Source of the DNA: Rhodococcus sp. P-2
GTDB taxonomy: Bacteria > Actinomycetota > Actinomycetes > Mycobacteriales > Mycobacteriaceae
Direction: 5' to 3'
NCBI RefSeq assembly: GCF_016598535.1
Contig: NZ_CP066779.1
Coordinates: 3,162,001 to 3,226,000, forward strand
DNA: 64,000 bases
This document shows, one piece after another, positions 35,632-46,095 of the stretch; position 1 is the first letter of the stretch; the number at the start of each line of letters is the position of its first letter. The position numbers and the translations under genes are program-made. The notes under the pieces were generated by a model, which was not told the origin of the DNA, did not search any database, and was given only the letters and a program-made list of their open reading frames with translations.

Positions 35632-36584
35632 TGCGCTCGATCCGCTGGATCGTCTGTTCACTGCTGATCGTTCTCGCTGGTCTCGGTTCTGCCGGCTCGG
35701 TGCTCGCGCTGTTCGTCCACACCCAGGTGAACGACACCGACAGCTACGTCGAGACGGTTGCCCCGTTGGCTGCCGACCCCGCTGTCCAATCGGCGGTCGT
35801 CGACCGGCTGACCGAGGAATTGACGCAGCGGTTGGACAGATTTCCGCAGGTGGTGACGAGACAAGCCGAGAGACTCGTTCGCGAGGCCGCTCAGGCGTTG
35901 GTCTCGAGCGATCAGTTCGCGACGCTCTGGACCGCGGCCAACCGACAGGCTCACGCGCAACTTGCCGCGATGGTGACCGGCCGAGCCACCGACGGCATCG
36001 TTCGCGCCGACGACAGCGGAACGGTCACCCTCTCCCTCGAACCGATCATGACGGAACTGCGAACGAACCTCCGCGATCGCGGATTCACCGTGGTCGATCG
36101 CCTCCCGACCTTCGATCCTCAGTTCGAGATCGTGCAATCCGACGAGTTGGTGCGGGCTCAGGACTTCTCGGACACTCTCGACCGAGCAGCGGCCTGGCTG
36201 CCGTGGGCTTCGGTGGCCTGCGCGATTGCGGCCGTCGCGGTTGCGCCGGGGCGAAGGCGCGCGCTGTCCCTGGTCGGGCTGGCGACGGCGGTGGCGATGA
36301 TCGCCCTGTTGGTGGCGCTGGCCGTCGTGCGCCGGGTCTATTTACAGAATTCAGACATACCGTCGTCCGAGGCGGCAGTCGCGGTGTACGACGCGCTGGC
36401 AGTTTCCCTGATCAGCAGTATCCGCATGCTTCTCGCCTGCGGAGTTGCCGTCGCGGTGGTCGGTTACGTTGCCGGTGGTTCGCGTTCTGCGACGTTGATG
36501 CGAGCGCGGATCTCGCAACTGATCCCGCGCGGATCTGAGGCGAACAGCAGTACGCATCGGGAAGTCCCAGGACCACCTCGGTAA
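35631..36584 (+). CDS. Membrane protein of unknown function
   Basis: Protein of 317 residues with an N-terminal signal-anchor (IVCSLLIVLAGLGSAGSVLALF), an extracytoplasmic region of about 150 residues and three hydrophobic segments near the end. ATG 35631 shares one base with the preceding stop (TGATG); GTG 35628 is also possible. It lies just before lysC. I do not recognise a catalytic family. Confidence 0.72.
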   Translation: MRSIRWIVCSLLIVLAGLGSAGSVLALFVHTQVNDTDSYVETVAPLAADPAVQSAVVDRLTEELTQRLDRFPQVVTRQAERLVREAAQALVSSDQFATLWTAANRQAHAQLAAMVTGRATDGIVRADDSGTVTLSLEPIMTELRTNLRDRGFTVVDRLPTFDPQFEIVQSDELVRAQDFSDTLDRAAAWLPWASVACAIAAVAVAPGRRRALSLVGLATAVAMIALLVALAVVRRVYLQNSDIPSSEAAVAVYDALAVSLISSIRMLLACGVAVAVVGYVAGGSRSATLMRARISQLIPRGSEANSSTHREVPGPPR

Positions 36585-36633
36585 GCTCGACCTCTGGTAT
36601 CTGTAAACAATTTCGACCTGGAGGTAGAAACGC

Positions 36634-38940
<2,307 letters not shown>

Positions 38941-38954
38941 ATCTTTCGTTCGGT

Positions 38955-38984
38955 ACCGGCCCCGCACCTAGGTGCGGGGCCGGT
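38955..38984. terminator. Terminator of the lysC-asd operon
   Basis: A 30-base perfect palindrome, arms ACCGGCCCCGCACCT and its complement, lies 15 bases after the asd stop and is followed by GTCGTTTTG. It stands between convergent genes and may serve both. Confidence 0.9.
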
Positions 38985-39003
38985 GTCGTTTTGCTGGTGG
39001 GTA

Positions 39004-39345
39004 TCAGTCGAGTTCGGAGATCGCGACCAGGCCGCCGAGGTAGTCAGCATCCGAATACGCTTTGGCGAGAAGCGCTCCGAGTTCACCGAGAGCTTCGTTG
39101 TCGCCGCCGTACGCAACGAACATGCCGGCTTCGGGATCGGTGCCGAATCGACATTCCAGATGCGGTGCATCCCGACCCACCACTGCATGGGCCACCGAAG
39201 CCCAGTCGTAGCCGGAACCTTCGAAGCCTTCTACCTGCTCGAATACCGCTGCAACCTTGCCGAAGTGCTGGTCGGTGAGCATCAGCGACCAGTTTCCGGG
39301 AGACGTTTCGAAAAGCTGCAGCGGTTCGATCGATGGTGATGTCAT
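39004..39345 (-). CDS. Imm51-like immunity protein
   Basis: Protein of 113 residues. GYDWASVAHAVV followed by FGTDPEAGMFVAYGGDNEAL resembles the Imm51 family of immunity proteins from polymorphic toxin systems. No toxin gene is adjacent: the neighbours are asd and a TetR gene. It may be an orphan immunity gene or have another role. The family match is from memory of the motif. Confidence 0.62.
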   Translation of the reverse strand: MTSPSIEPLQLFETSPGNWSLMLTDQHFGKVAAVFEQVEGFEGSGYDWASVAHAVVGRDAPHLECRFGTDPEAGMFVAYGGDNEALGELGALLAKAYSDADYLGGLVAISELD

Positions 39346-39389
39346 GCGTGTATTGAAGCAGATCCGACCGACAGGTTTCGGGTCTCTGT

Positions 39390-40031
39390 CTAACGGCCTA
39401 CCGACTGTGCGAGAGCCACGGCGAAGCTGGAAAGCCGTTCTCGGGTATAGGTTTCGGGGTCGCTGACCGCCAACCGTCCAAGCATTTCGGCAAACGACAT
39501 CATGGTGTGTGCGAGGAGAACCGGATCAAGGCCTTCGAGCTTCGGTTCGAGTGCAATCCCGGCACGGGCCAGTTCTTCGGCGCGGGCGAAAACAGCTCCG
39601 CGAGAGAGTTTCAACAAGCCGTGATACTCGCTGGGGGCGTTCTCGACAGACGTCAGAATCAGGCGCCAGCGCGTCGGGTTCTCGAGTACGGCGTCGACGA
39701 AGGCGCCAACGGTCCCGGTGTACGACGCCGCTGGGCCGAGCTCGCTCAGATCAGTCGGCATGGTTTCGAGCACCTGAGCGATGGCTCGCTCGTGCTCGCG
39801 GCGCAGGAGTGCGGCGACGAGATCGGTCCTGGTATCGAAAATCGTGTAGAGGACGGGCTTGCCGACGCCGGCTTCGGCGGCAACTGATTCCATGCTGAGG
39901 TTGTGCAGGCCAACACGGCCGGTGACCTCGAATGCTGCGTCGAGGAGCTGTTCGCGTCGTTGCTGGGGCGCCATACGAGGGGCGTATTTGCGTCGCGGTG
40001 TATCCGTTGCGTCAGCTTGTGACCTGGTCAT
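39390..40031 (-). CDS. TetR-family regulator
   Basis: Regulator of 213 residues with helix-turn-helix SMESVAAEAGVGKPVLYTIF. ATG 40031 is chosen because GGAGGTGAGG precedes it; an upstream ATG at 40115 adds 28 residues with no ribosome site. It is divergent from an acyl-CoA dehydrogenase/MpaB pair, and a symmetric operator-like sequence lies in the shared gap, so it probably controls that pair. Confidence 0.85.
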   Translation of the reverse strand: MTRSQADATDTPRRKYAPRMAPQQRREQLLDAAFEVTGRVGLHNLSMESVAAEAGVGKPVLYTIFDTRTDLVAALLRREHERAIAQVLETMPTDLSELGPAASYTGTVGAFVDAVLENPTRWRLILTSVENAPSEYHGLLKLSRGAVFARAEELARAGIALEPKLEGLDPVLLAHTMMSFAEMLGRLAVSDPETYTRERLSSFAVALAQSVGR

Positions 40032-40080
40032 CGTGTGCCTCACCTCCGCTCCCACCCTAATCTGCCTGCCACTTCCTCGT

Positions 40081-40104
40081 GAATCATACGCAACCGTTGT
40101 ATTC
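40081..40104. promoter_or_regulatory. Operator-like palindrome between TetR and acyl-CoA dehydrogenase genes
   Basis: The bases follow GAAT-N3-ACG-N4-CGT-N3-ATTC with exact symmetry in the named positions. A second copy of the right half, GTTGTATTCGA, occurs at 40129-40139, 33 bases after the first at 40096-40106. Spacing and position suit a TetR operator with two binding sites. Confidence 0.6.
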
Positions 40105-40190
40105 GAGGTCTGCAATTGTTACGGTGGCGTTGTATTCGAAGAGGCGGTCAGTGAGGCGCCTCTGCCGAGATCTCTAGGAGAACAACCGCG

Positions 40191-41972
40191 ATGACAGCGC
40201 CGACCTCTTCAGTGCCGAATGATCTGTTGCTCCATCCCTCTACATACGATCGGCCGGAATTCGACGCGACCACGCGGAGACTGCTGGGTGCGACCGTCGA
40301 CTGGTTCGAGGCGCGTGGAAAGAATCGACTTCTGGCCGACTATCACGACAAGACCTTCTACTCCGACTTCCTCGACTTCGCGGCAAAGGAAGGCCTGTTC
40401 GCGACTTTCCTGACGCCCGCCCGCGACAGTAGCGGTGACTCCGACAAGCGCTGGGATACCAGCCGTATCGCCGCGTTGTCCGAGATTCTCGGTTTCTACG
40501 GACTCAACTACTGGTACCCGTGGCAGGTGACCATTCTCGGGCTCGGGCCGGTGTGGCAGAGCGACAACGAGACTGCAAGGGCGCGAGCAGCTTCCGCTTT
40601 GGCTTCCGGAGGCGTTGCAGCATTCGGATTGTCCGAGAAAGAGCATGGCGCCGACGTCTACTCCACCGACATGGTGTTGACGCCCAACGGCAGCGGCGGG
40701 TACCTGGCCAGCGGTTCGAAGTACTACATCGGAAATGGCAACTGCGCCAACACGATCTCCGTCTTCGGTCGTGTCGACGGAGTGGAGGGTGCCGATCAGT
40801 ACGTCTTCTTCTACGCCGACTCGGAGCATCCGGCATTCACCGTGGCGAAGAACATCGTTCCGGCGCAGATGTACGTAGCGGAGTTCTCACTCACCGACTA
40901 TCCCGTTGCAGCAGAAGATATTCTGCATACCGGTGAGGCAGCATTCAGTGCCGCACTCAACACCGTGAACATCGGAAAATTCAATCTCTGCTTCGGCGGA
41001 ATCGGTATGTCGACGCATGCCTTGTACGAGACGATCACCCACGCGCACAATCGAATCTTGTTCGGCAATCCCGTCACGGCTTTCCCACACGTACGACGTG
41101 AATTCGTCGACGCGTACGCGCGCCTGCTGGCGATGAGGCTCTTCTCGGATCGCGCGGTGGACTACTTCCGCACCGCATCGCCCGAGGACCGCCGCTACCT
41201 CTTGTTCAACCCCGTCACCAAGATGAAGGTGACAACCGAAGCACAGAAGGTGATCGGACTGCTTTCCGACATCGCTGCGGCAAAGGGCTTCGAGAAGGAC
41301 AGCTACCTCGCGGTGGCCAAGATGGATGTCGACGGGTTGCCCAAGCTGGAAGGCACCGTCGCAGTCAACCTCGCGCTCATTGCAAAGTTCATGCCGGCGT
41401 ACCTCTTTGCTCCTGAGTCATTTCCGGCGGTTCCGACGCGCAATGACGCAGCCGACGACGAATTCCTGTTCCGCCAGGGCCCGGCACGGGGGTTGTCGAA
41501 GGTTCGATTCGACGACTGGCGAGCGGTGTACGCGAAGTTCGTGGATGTTCCCAACGTCGCGTTGTTCGTCGAGCAGGCAGAAGCGCTCGTGACCCTCCTT
41601 GCCGAAGCTGCACCGGATGCGGCGCAGCAGGTCGACTTGGACTTCGGCCTGGCGATTACCGAACTCTTCACTCTCGTCGTCTACGGCCAGTTGATCCTCG
41701 AACAAGCTGAGATCGTGGGATTGGACGAGGGACAGCGGAATGGTGGAGTGGTGGATCAGATCTTCGATGTCCTGGTCCGCGACTTCAGTGCTGCAGCGGT
41801 TGAGTTGTACGGAAAACCCAGCGCCAGTGACGATCAGCAACGGTTGGCTCTCGCGTCTATTCGCCGCCCAGCGTTTGCGGCCGAGCGATTCGAGTACGTC
41901 TGGCAGCAGGTAGTCGCTTTGTCTGGTGCCTACGAATTGAACGGTGCCTGCGAAACGAACGGGGAGGAATGA
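40191..41972 (+). CDS. Acyl-CoA dehydrogenase, long form
   Basis: Protein of 593 residues. The flavin loop is FGLSEKEHGADVYSTDMVL, followed by ASGSKYYIGNGNCANTISVFGR. The C-terminal part is longer than in classic 380-residue dehydrogenases, as in very-long-chain or oxidase-like members. CTAGGAGAAC precedes the ATG. The next gene starts two bases after its stop and encodes an MpaB-like protein, so the two probably act together on one substrate. Confidence 0.8.
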   Translation: MTAPTSSVPNDLLLHPSTYDRPEFDATTRRLLGATVDWFEARGKNRLLADYHDKTFYSDFLDFAAKEGLFATFLTPARDSSGDSDKRWDTSRIAALSEILGFYGLNYWYPWQVTILGLGPVWQSDNETARARAASALASGGVAAFGLSEKEHGADVYSTDMVLTPNGSGGYLASGSKYYIGNGNCANTISVFGRVDGVEGADQYVFFYADSEHPAFTVAKNIVPAQMYVAEFSLTDYPVAAEDILHTGEAAFSAALNTVNIGKFNLCFGGIGMSTHALYETITHAHNRILFGNPVTAFPHVRREFVDAYARLLAMRLFSDRAVDYFRTASPEDRRYLLFNPVTKMKVTTEAQKVIGLLSDIAAAKGFEKDSYLAVAKMDVDGLPKLEGTVAVNLALIAKFMPAYLFAPESFPAVPTRNDAADDEFLFRQGPARGLSKVRFDDWRAVYAKFVDVPNVALFVEQAEALVTLLAEAAPDAAQQVDLDFGLAITELFTLVVYGQLILEQAEIVGLDEGQRNGGVVDQIFDVLVRDFSAAAVELYGKPSASDDQQRLALASIRRPAFAAERFEYVWQQVVALSGAYELNGACETNGEE

Positions 41973-41973
41973 A

Positions 41974-42906
41974 ATGTCTGAACTGGCGATGAATCGACCG
42001 CGTGAGGATTACGGTTTCTTCGGCCCAGGATCACCCAGCTGGAAGATATGGGCGGCGCCGACAGCACTGATCGGTTTCCAGCGATCAGTGGTGCTCGAGC
42101 ACTTCGACCCCTTCCTTGCTGCCGCAGTGGCAGATATGAGCGGGATCTACAGCGATCCGGCCGGGCGACTCGACCGAACCTTGGCGTACTTCCTGACCGT
42201 CGCCACTGCCGACGGGCGGACGGCACTGGCGTTGTCCGACCATCTCATGACGGTTCATGCTCAGGCCACGGGCATCGAACCGATCACCGGAACGCGTTAC
42301 AGTGCAAACAATCCGGCGTCACAACTGTGGATCCACGTGACCGGTTGGCATTCGGTGCTCAAGTGCTACGAGATGTACGGGCCGGGCCCTCTCTCCACCG
42401 TCGAAGAGCAGCGGTACTGGGAAGAATGCGTGATCGCTGCCGAACTGCAGACATGCAAAGCGTCCGACGTTCCGCGCTCGCGAGATGAGGTACGGGAGTA
42501 CTTCGCTGAAGTCAGGCCCAGATTGTGTACCTCCGAGCGTGCCAACCGCGCGATGCACTACTTGCTGAGAACACCGAGAGCGCAGGGGAAGACGAAGTTC
42601 GCGACATTCAGCCGACTCGTCGCGCCGGCAACTATCGCGACATTGCCCGGCTGGATGCGAACGATGGGTGGGTTCGATCAACCCGCGTTGTTGGACAAGG
42701 CGATTGCGCCCGCGGTGCGAACTGCGGTACGAGTGGGTAGTTCGCCGAAAAATATGACCACAGCTCTGAAAGTCATTGCGCCGATGACCGGCAAGGTGTT
42801 GGAGCGCCACCTGCGCGACGAGCAACCCCTCGACCCGAGGGTTGTCACCCCGGCCGAGATTCGGGAGCGATTCCCGCGAGGAACCATGGTTCCGCAGGCG
42901 GTCTGA
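41974..42906 (+). CDS. MpaB-like oxygenase domain protein (DUF2236)
   Basis: Helical protein of 310 residues of the DUF2236 family, which includes the fungal oxygenase MpaB and rubber oxygenase Lcp. The conserved helix SQLWIHVTGWHSVLKCYEMY holds a likely haem-region histidine, and HLMTVHAQATGI another. ATG 41974 follows GGGGAGGA. Pairing with the acyl-CoA dehydrogenase gene suggests oxidation of a lipid-derived compound. Substrate unknown. Confidence 0.75.
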   Translation: MSELAMNRPREDYGFFGPGSPSWKIWAAPTALIGFQRSVVLEHFDPFLAAAVADMSGIYSDPAGRLDRTLAYFLTVATADGRTALALSDHLMTVHAQATGIEPITGTRYSANNPASQLWIHVTGWHSVLKCYEMYGPGPLSTVEEQRYWEECVIAAELQTCKASDVPRSRDEVREYFAEVRPRLCTSERANRAMHYLLRTPRAQGKTKFATFSRLVAPATIATLPGWMRTMGGFDQPALLDKAIAPAVRTAVRVGSSPKNMTTALKVIAPMTGKVLERHLRDEQPLDPRVVTPAEIRERFPRGTMVPQAV

Positions 42907-42924
42907 CGGAATCCACGGCTTTCG

Positions 42925-42956
42925 GCACCGCATCGAGGTTTTCTTTGATGCGGTGC
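42925..42956. terminator. Hairpin terminator between MpaB-like and HNH genes
   Basis: Ten-base arms GCACCGCATC (42925-42934) and GATGCGGTGC (42947-42956) with a 12-base loop containing TTTT, between convergent genes. An outer CACGG/CCGTG pair extends it. Confidence 0.75.
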
Positions 42957-42989
42957 TCGGCCGTGTTCTGTTGTGCCTGAGGTTCGTCC

Positions 42990-44309
42990 TCAGGTTTTGA
43001 AGGTGGTGTTCGCCGGCCGCGGGTGCCGCTGCGGGTCGATCGACGGCGGCGGAATGAACCACGGCTTGTTGTCGACCCCGATCCGGATCTCCCACTTGCC
43101 GACGAACCCGGATTTGCGGTGCATCAGGCGGTGATGTGAACGGCACAGCAGGACCAGGTTGTTCATCACGGTCGGGCCGCCGTTGGCCCAGTGCCGGATG
43201 TGGTGGGCATCGGTCCAGGCGGGCACGCATGTGCAGCCGGGGAATGCGCAGCCTTTGTCGCGGGCGATCAGGGCGACGCGTTGTTCGGCGCTGACCAACC
43301 GTTTCCCTGGTTTCGCATCGAGCGGTGCGCCGTGATCATCGAGCAGAACGGTTGACAGGAAGCAGTCGCACCCGAGAAGTCTGGTCTGCGAGATCGAGAG
43401 TGGTCCGAGCCAGGGCATGTGCCCCACATCGAGATTCGACAGATCCAGATCGAGTGTGCCTTCGTCGGCATCAGCGGCAGCGGCAGATGCTGCGCAGTCC
43501 CGGTGCTCGGCGAGATCCCGGGCGTTGATGTGTACGTTCACGTGCGGCCGCTGCCCACCATCCATACCGGTCTTGGCGCAGTCCAGATACCGGCGGATCA
43601 GTTCGGTGAACCCGTCCGCGGTCCGCTTCGCCGCCGACCGAGCATCGGGGGTTCCATCGGGTGCCGGGGTGGGCATCGTCAGGTTCGACAACGCCGACAG
43701 CAGCATTTCGCCGGTGAGGGCATCGAAATCCCCGCGAACTACCACTCGACCGTTCAACGTCGACGCGATGCGGAGTTCGTTGCGGTCGATGTCTTCGGCG
43801 GGTGGAATTTCATCGGATTCGAAGATTCGCTCCAACGTCGCGATGACGTTCCGCACCTTCGTGGTCGTCGCCTCCACACCCGACGCGGCAGCCAACAACA
43901 AGTCGATGCACTTCGGTAGCGCTTCGTCCGGCATCCCCTTCGGCGGTGACTCGCAGAACGCCACGATCAACGCGGCGTGCTCGAACGAACAATCCCCGCA
44001 ATCGAACCGAGCCGCCACCGCCGGAAACGGCCGCAACGCAGCACCGAGGGCGGCGATCTTCTTCCCGTCCCGAACCTGCAGCATCGTGTTCGCCGCCAAC
44101 CAGGAACCCACCCCGCGGCTGGCGATCACCTGATCATCCGGGCGCAACGACAACTCGTCGACCACCGCCACCCGCACCGCTTCCAGTCGCAGAATCTCCG
44201 CACTCGCCGACACCGCAGCAGCCCGTAACTCAGCAGCCGACAACCGCCACAGGCGTCCGCGTAAACCCACCGCAGAACCCGAAACCACGTCCGACAGATA
44301 GACACTCAT
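42990..44309 (-). CDS. DUF222 protein with C-terminal HNH endonuclease domain (13E12 type)
   Basis: Protein of 439 residues. The N-terminal two-thirds is DUF222. The C-terminus is an HNH nuclease with CAFPGCTCVPAWTDAHHI, then NNLVLLCRSHHRLMH, keeping the zinc cysteines and catalytic histidines. These proteins form large families in mycolic-acid bacteria, including the 13E12 repeats of M. tuberculosis, and may be mobile. ATG 44309 follows CGGGGGA. No flanking repeats were seen. Biological role unknown. Confidence 0.87.
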   Translation of the reverse strand: MSVYLSDVVSGSAVGLRGRLWRLSAAELRAAAVSASAEILRLEAVRVAVVDELSLRPDDQVIASRGVGSWLAANTMLQVRDGKKIAALGAALRPFPAVAARFDCGDCSFEHAALIVAFCESPPKGMPDEALPKCIDLLLAAASGVEATTTKVRNVIATLERIFESDEIPPAEDIDRNELRIASTLNGRVVVRGDFDALTGEMLLSALSNLTMPTPAPDGTPDARSAAKRTADGFTELIRRYLDCAKTGMDGGQRPHVNVHINARDLAEHRDCAASAAAADADEGTLDLDLSNLDVGHMPWLGPLSISQTRLLGCDCFLSTVLLDDHGAPLDAKPGKRLVSAEQRVALIARDKGCAFPGCTCVPAWTDAHHIRHWANGGPTVMNNLVLLCRSHHRLMHRKSGFVGKWEIRIGVDNKPWFIPPPSIDPQRHPRPANTTFKT

Positions 44310-44357
44310 TGAATCCCCCGATCCCCACCCTAAACAATACTCGAACACCAGTTCGAG

Positions 44358-45134
44358 TCAAGAGTGTTTTCGAATCTGCGATTCGATCCCGTCGAGGAGG
44401 ATTTGGAGGCCCTGAGTAAACGACTCCTCGGCTTCTCGTTCGAGATAGAAGTCGCCGCCGAGTGTTGGCGGGGCCTCCCGACCCAACTGCATCGTGTGGG
44501 GGAAGCGGTCTGCGAAGTCTGGTGCAGCAGCGGTCAGTGCAGCAGAAGACTGTGCCCACCAATGTGACTCGGATTCTCCAATCGTCGATGCGCTCCGGAT
44601 CTCGGCCAGGGTCCGCGCGGATCCTCGGATGAAATGGAAAAGCATGCTCACCGATCTGCGAATGGTCGGAGAATCGAGACCTGTGGAGTAGAGGATGGAC
44701 AGGAGTGATTCGAGTCCGGCTTGCTCGCGCGGACCCAGGACGGGGCGCGCCAACGAGACGTCCAATGTCCACGGATGGCGTGTGTGTAGGGCGAAGAGTG
44801 TGGCAGCCCAGTCGGACAGCGAAATGCGCCAGTTGCCGGTGCCTTTGATCGTAGGTAGTTCGGCATGAACCCTGTCGTACATCAGGTCGAGCAACTCGTC
44901 CTTTCCTGGGACATACGTGTACAGCGACATTGCGGTGCGTCCGAGATGCTCGCCGAGCATGCGCATCGACAACGGTGTCGTGGGGTTGGCGTCGGCGACT
45001 TCGATTGCGGCGTCGACGACCGTGTCCGTTGACAGGGCGGGTTTCGGTCCTCGCCGTCCGGAAGGCGCCTCGGTACGGCGCCACAGAAGTGAAATCGTGC
45101 GTGCGATATCGCGTCGGCCTGCCTGTTTGTTCAT
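44358..45134 (-). CDS. TetR-family regulator with TetR_C domain
   Basis: Regulator of 258 residues. The N-terminal helix-turn-helix is SMRMLGEHLGRTAMSLYTYV; the C-terminal part resembles the TetR_C tetracycline-repressor type, with Trp-rich helices. It is divergent from an alpha/beta hydrolase gene, and CTTTACAGTGTAAAG in the gap is a typical operator for this subclass. It probably represses itself and the hydrolase. Confidence 0.85.
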   Translation of the reverse strand: MNKQAGRRDIARTISLLWRRTEAPSGRRGPKPALSTDTVVDAAIEVADANPTTPLSMRMLGEHLGRTAMSLYTYVPGKDELLDLMYDRVHAELPTIKGTGNWRISLSDWAATLFALHTRHPWTLDVSLARPVLGPREQAGLESLLSILYSTGLDSPTIRRSVSMLFHFIRGSARTLAEIRSASTIGESESHWWAQSSAALTAAAPDFADRFPHTMQLGREAPPTLGGDFYLEREAEESFTQGLQILLDGIESQIRKHS

Positions 45135-45170
45135 CTTGTCGCTTTCGTGGAGTCGCGCTACTCTTAATTA

Positions 45171-45185
45171 CTTTACAGTGTAAAG
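45171..45185. promoter_or_regulatory. TetR-type operator CTTTACAGTGTAAAG
   Basis: Perfect seven-base arms around one central base, 36 bases before the TetR start and 14 bases before the hydrolase start. TTTACA-N-TGTAAA sites are bound by TetR_C regulators in actinobacteria, so control of both divergent genes is likely. Confidence 0.78.
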
Positions 45186-45199
45186 ATTTGGGAGTGGGC

Positions 45200-46039
45200 A
45201 TGGTTGAGGCAAGACTTCACGACGGGACAACTATCGAGGTGGAGGTTCTCGGACATGGCCCAGCCGTGCTGATGCCCGTGAACCCGATCCCGGCTACCGG
45301 CGACAAGGCGGAAGAACTGAGTGCCTGGGGCGTCGACCCGGCGCTCGGTCGAACATTCGTGGAAGCATTGGCGTCGAATTTCACCGTGGTTGCCTTCGAT
45401 TACGAAGGGCACCGGATGGCGTCGCCTGCTCCGGACACGCTCACTCCCGACAAGATCGCGTCAGATCTTCTGGCCGTGGCGAATGCTGCTGGCATCGATC
45501 ACTTCGCCTACTACGGATACTCCTGGCTGGCTGTGTGTGGGTTGCAGTTGGCGCTGCGCACCCATCGTCTGACCGCACTGGTCATGGGCGGTTTCCCGCC
45601 GGTGGATGGGCCGTACAAGGCAATGCTCCAGGTCACCGAAGCGACACATCGCATGGCGAGCGAACCGCCCCAGTCCTCATTGCAGTCCACGGCATCGCCG
45701 GACGAGTTCGATTGGAACTCCATCGACATTGCATTGACCGAAGCGCAGACCCGGCAGTTCGTGACGCTGTACCGCGCACTTGGTGAATTCGACGATCGAA
45801 CGATTCAAGAGCGCATCCTTTGTCCGCGAATGTGTTTCGTCGGATCGCAAGACGTCATCGAGTACGGTGACCGATGGGGTGGGGTACGGGTCGCGCCGGC
45901 CGATCTCGACCTCGACGCCGCTCGGTCGGCAGGGTGGGATATCGAGGTACTCGACGGTCTGGATCACACGCAGGCAATGCAACCGGCTCATGTTCTACCC
46001 ATCCTCAAACCTTGGTTGGAGAAGGTGGTCGGTGTTTGA
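45200..46039 (+). CDS. Alpha/beta hydrolase
   Basis: Protein of 279 residues with a hydrolase fold. The nucleophile elbow reads YYGYSWLAVCG, with Ser in GYSWL, and a late His in GLDHTQAM. ATG 45200 is chosen after GGGAG; GTG 45194 adds two residues. It sits directly behind a TetR_C operator, so it is likely induced by its substrate or a related compound. Substrate unknown. Confidence 0.75.
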   Translation: MVEARLHDGTTIEVEVLGHGPAVLMPVNPIPATGDKAEELSAWGVDPALGRTFVEALASNFTVVAFDYEGHRMASPAPDTLTPDKIASDLLAVANAAGIDHFAYYGYSWLAVCGLQLALRTHRLTALVMGGFPPVDGPYKAMLQVTEATHRMASEPPQSSLQSTASPDEFDWNSIDIALTEAQTRQFVTLYRALGEFDDRTIQERILCPRMCFVGSQDVIEYGDRWGGVRVAPADLDLDAARSAGWDIEVLDGLDHTQAMQPAHVLPILKPWLEKVVGV

Positions 46040-46095
46040 CCGTGCGAGCACGCGGGTAACCCGCTCCGGATGCCGTCAGCGTGAGGGGGCCGTGA

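Noticed and set aside
40085-40101. Possible KstR site around AACCGTT before the acyl-CoA dehydrogenase
   Set aside because: KstR needs AAC-N2-GTT; here the half-sites are AAC-C-GTT, so the spacing is wrong.
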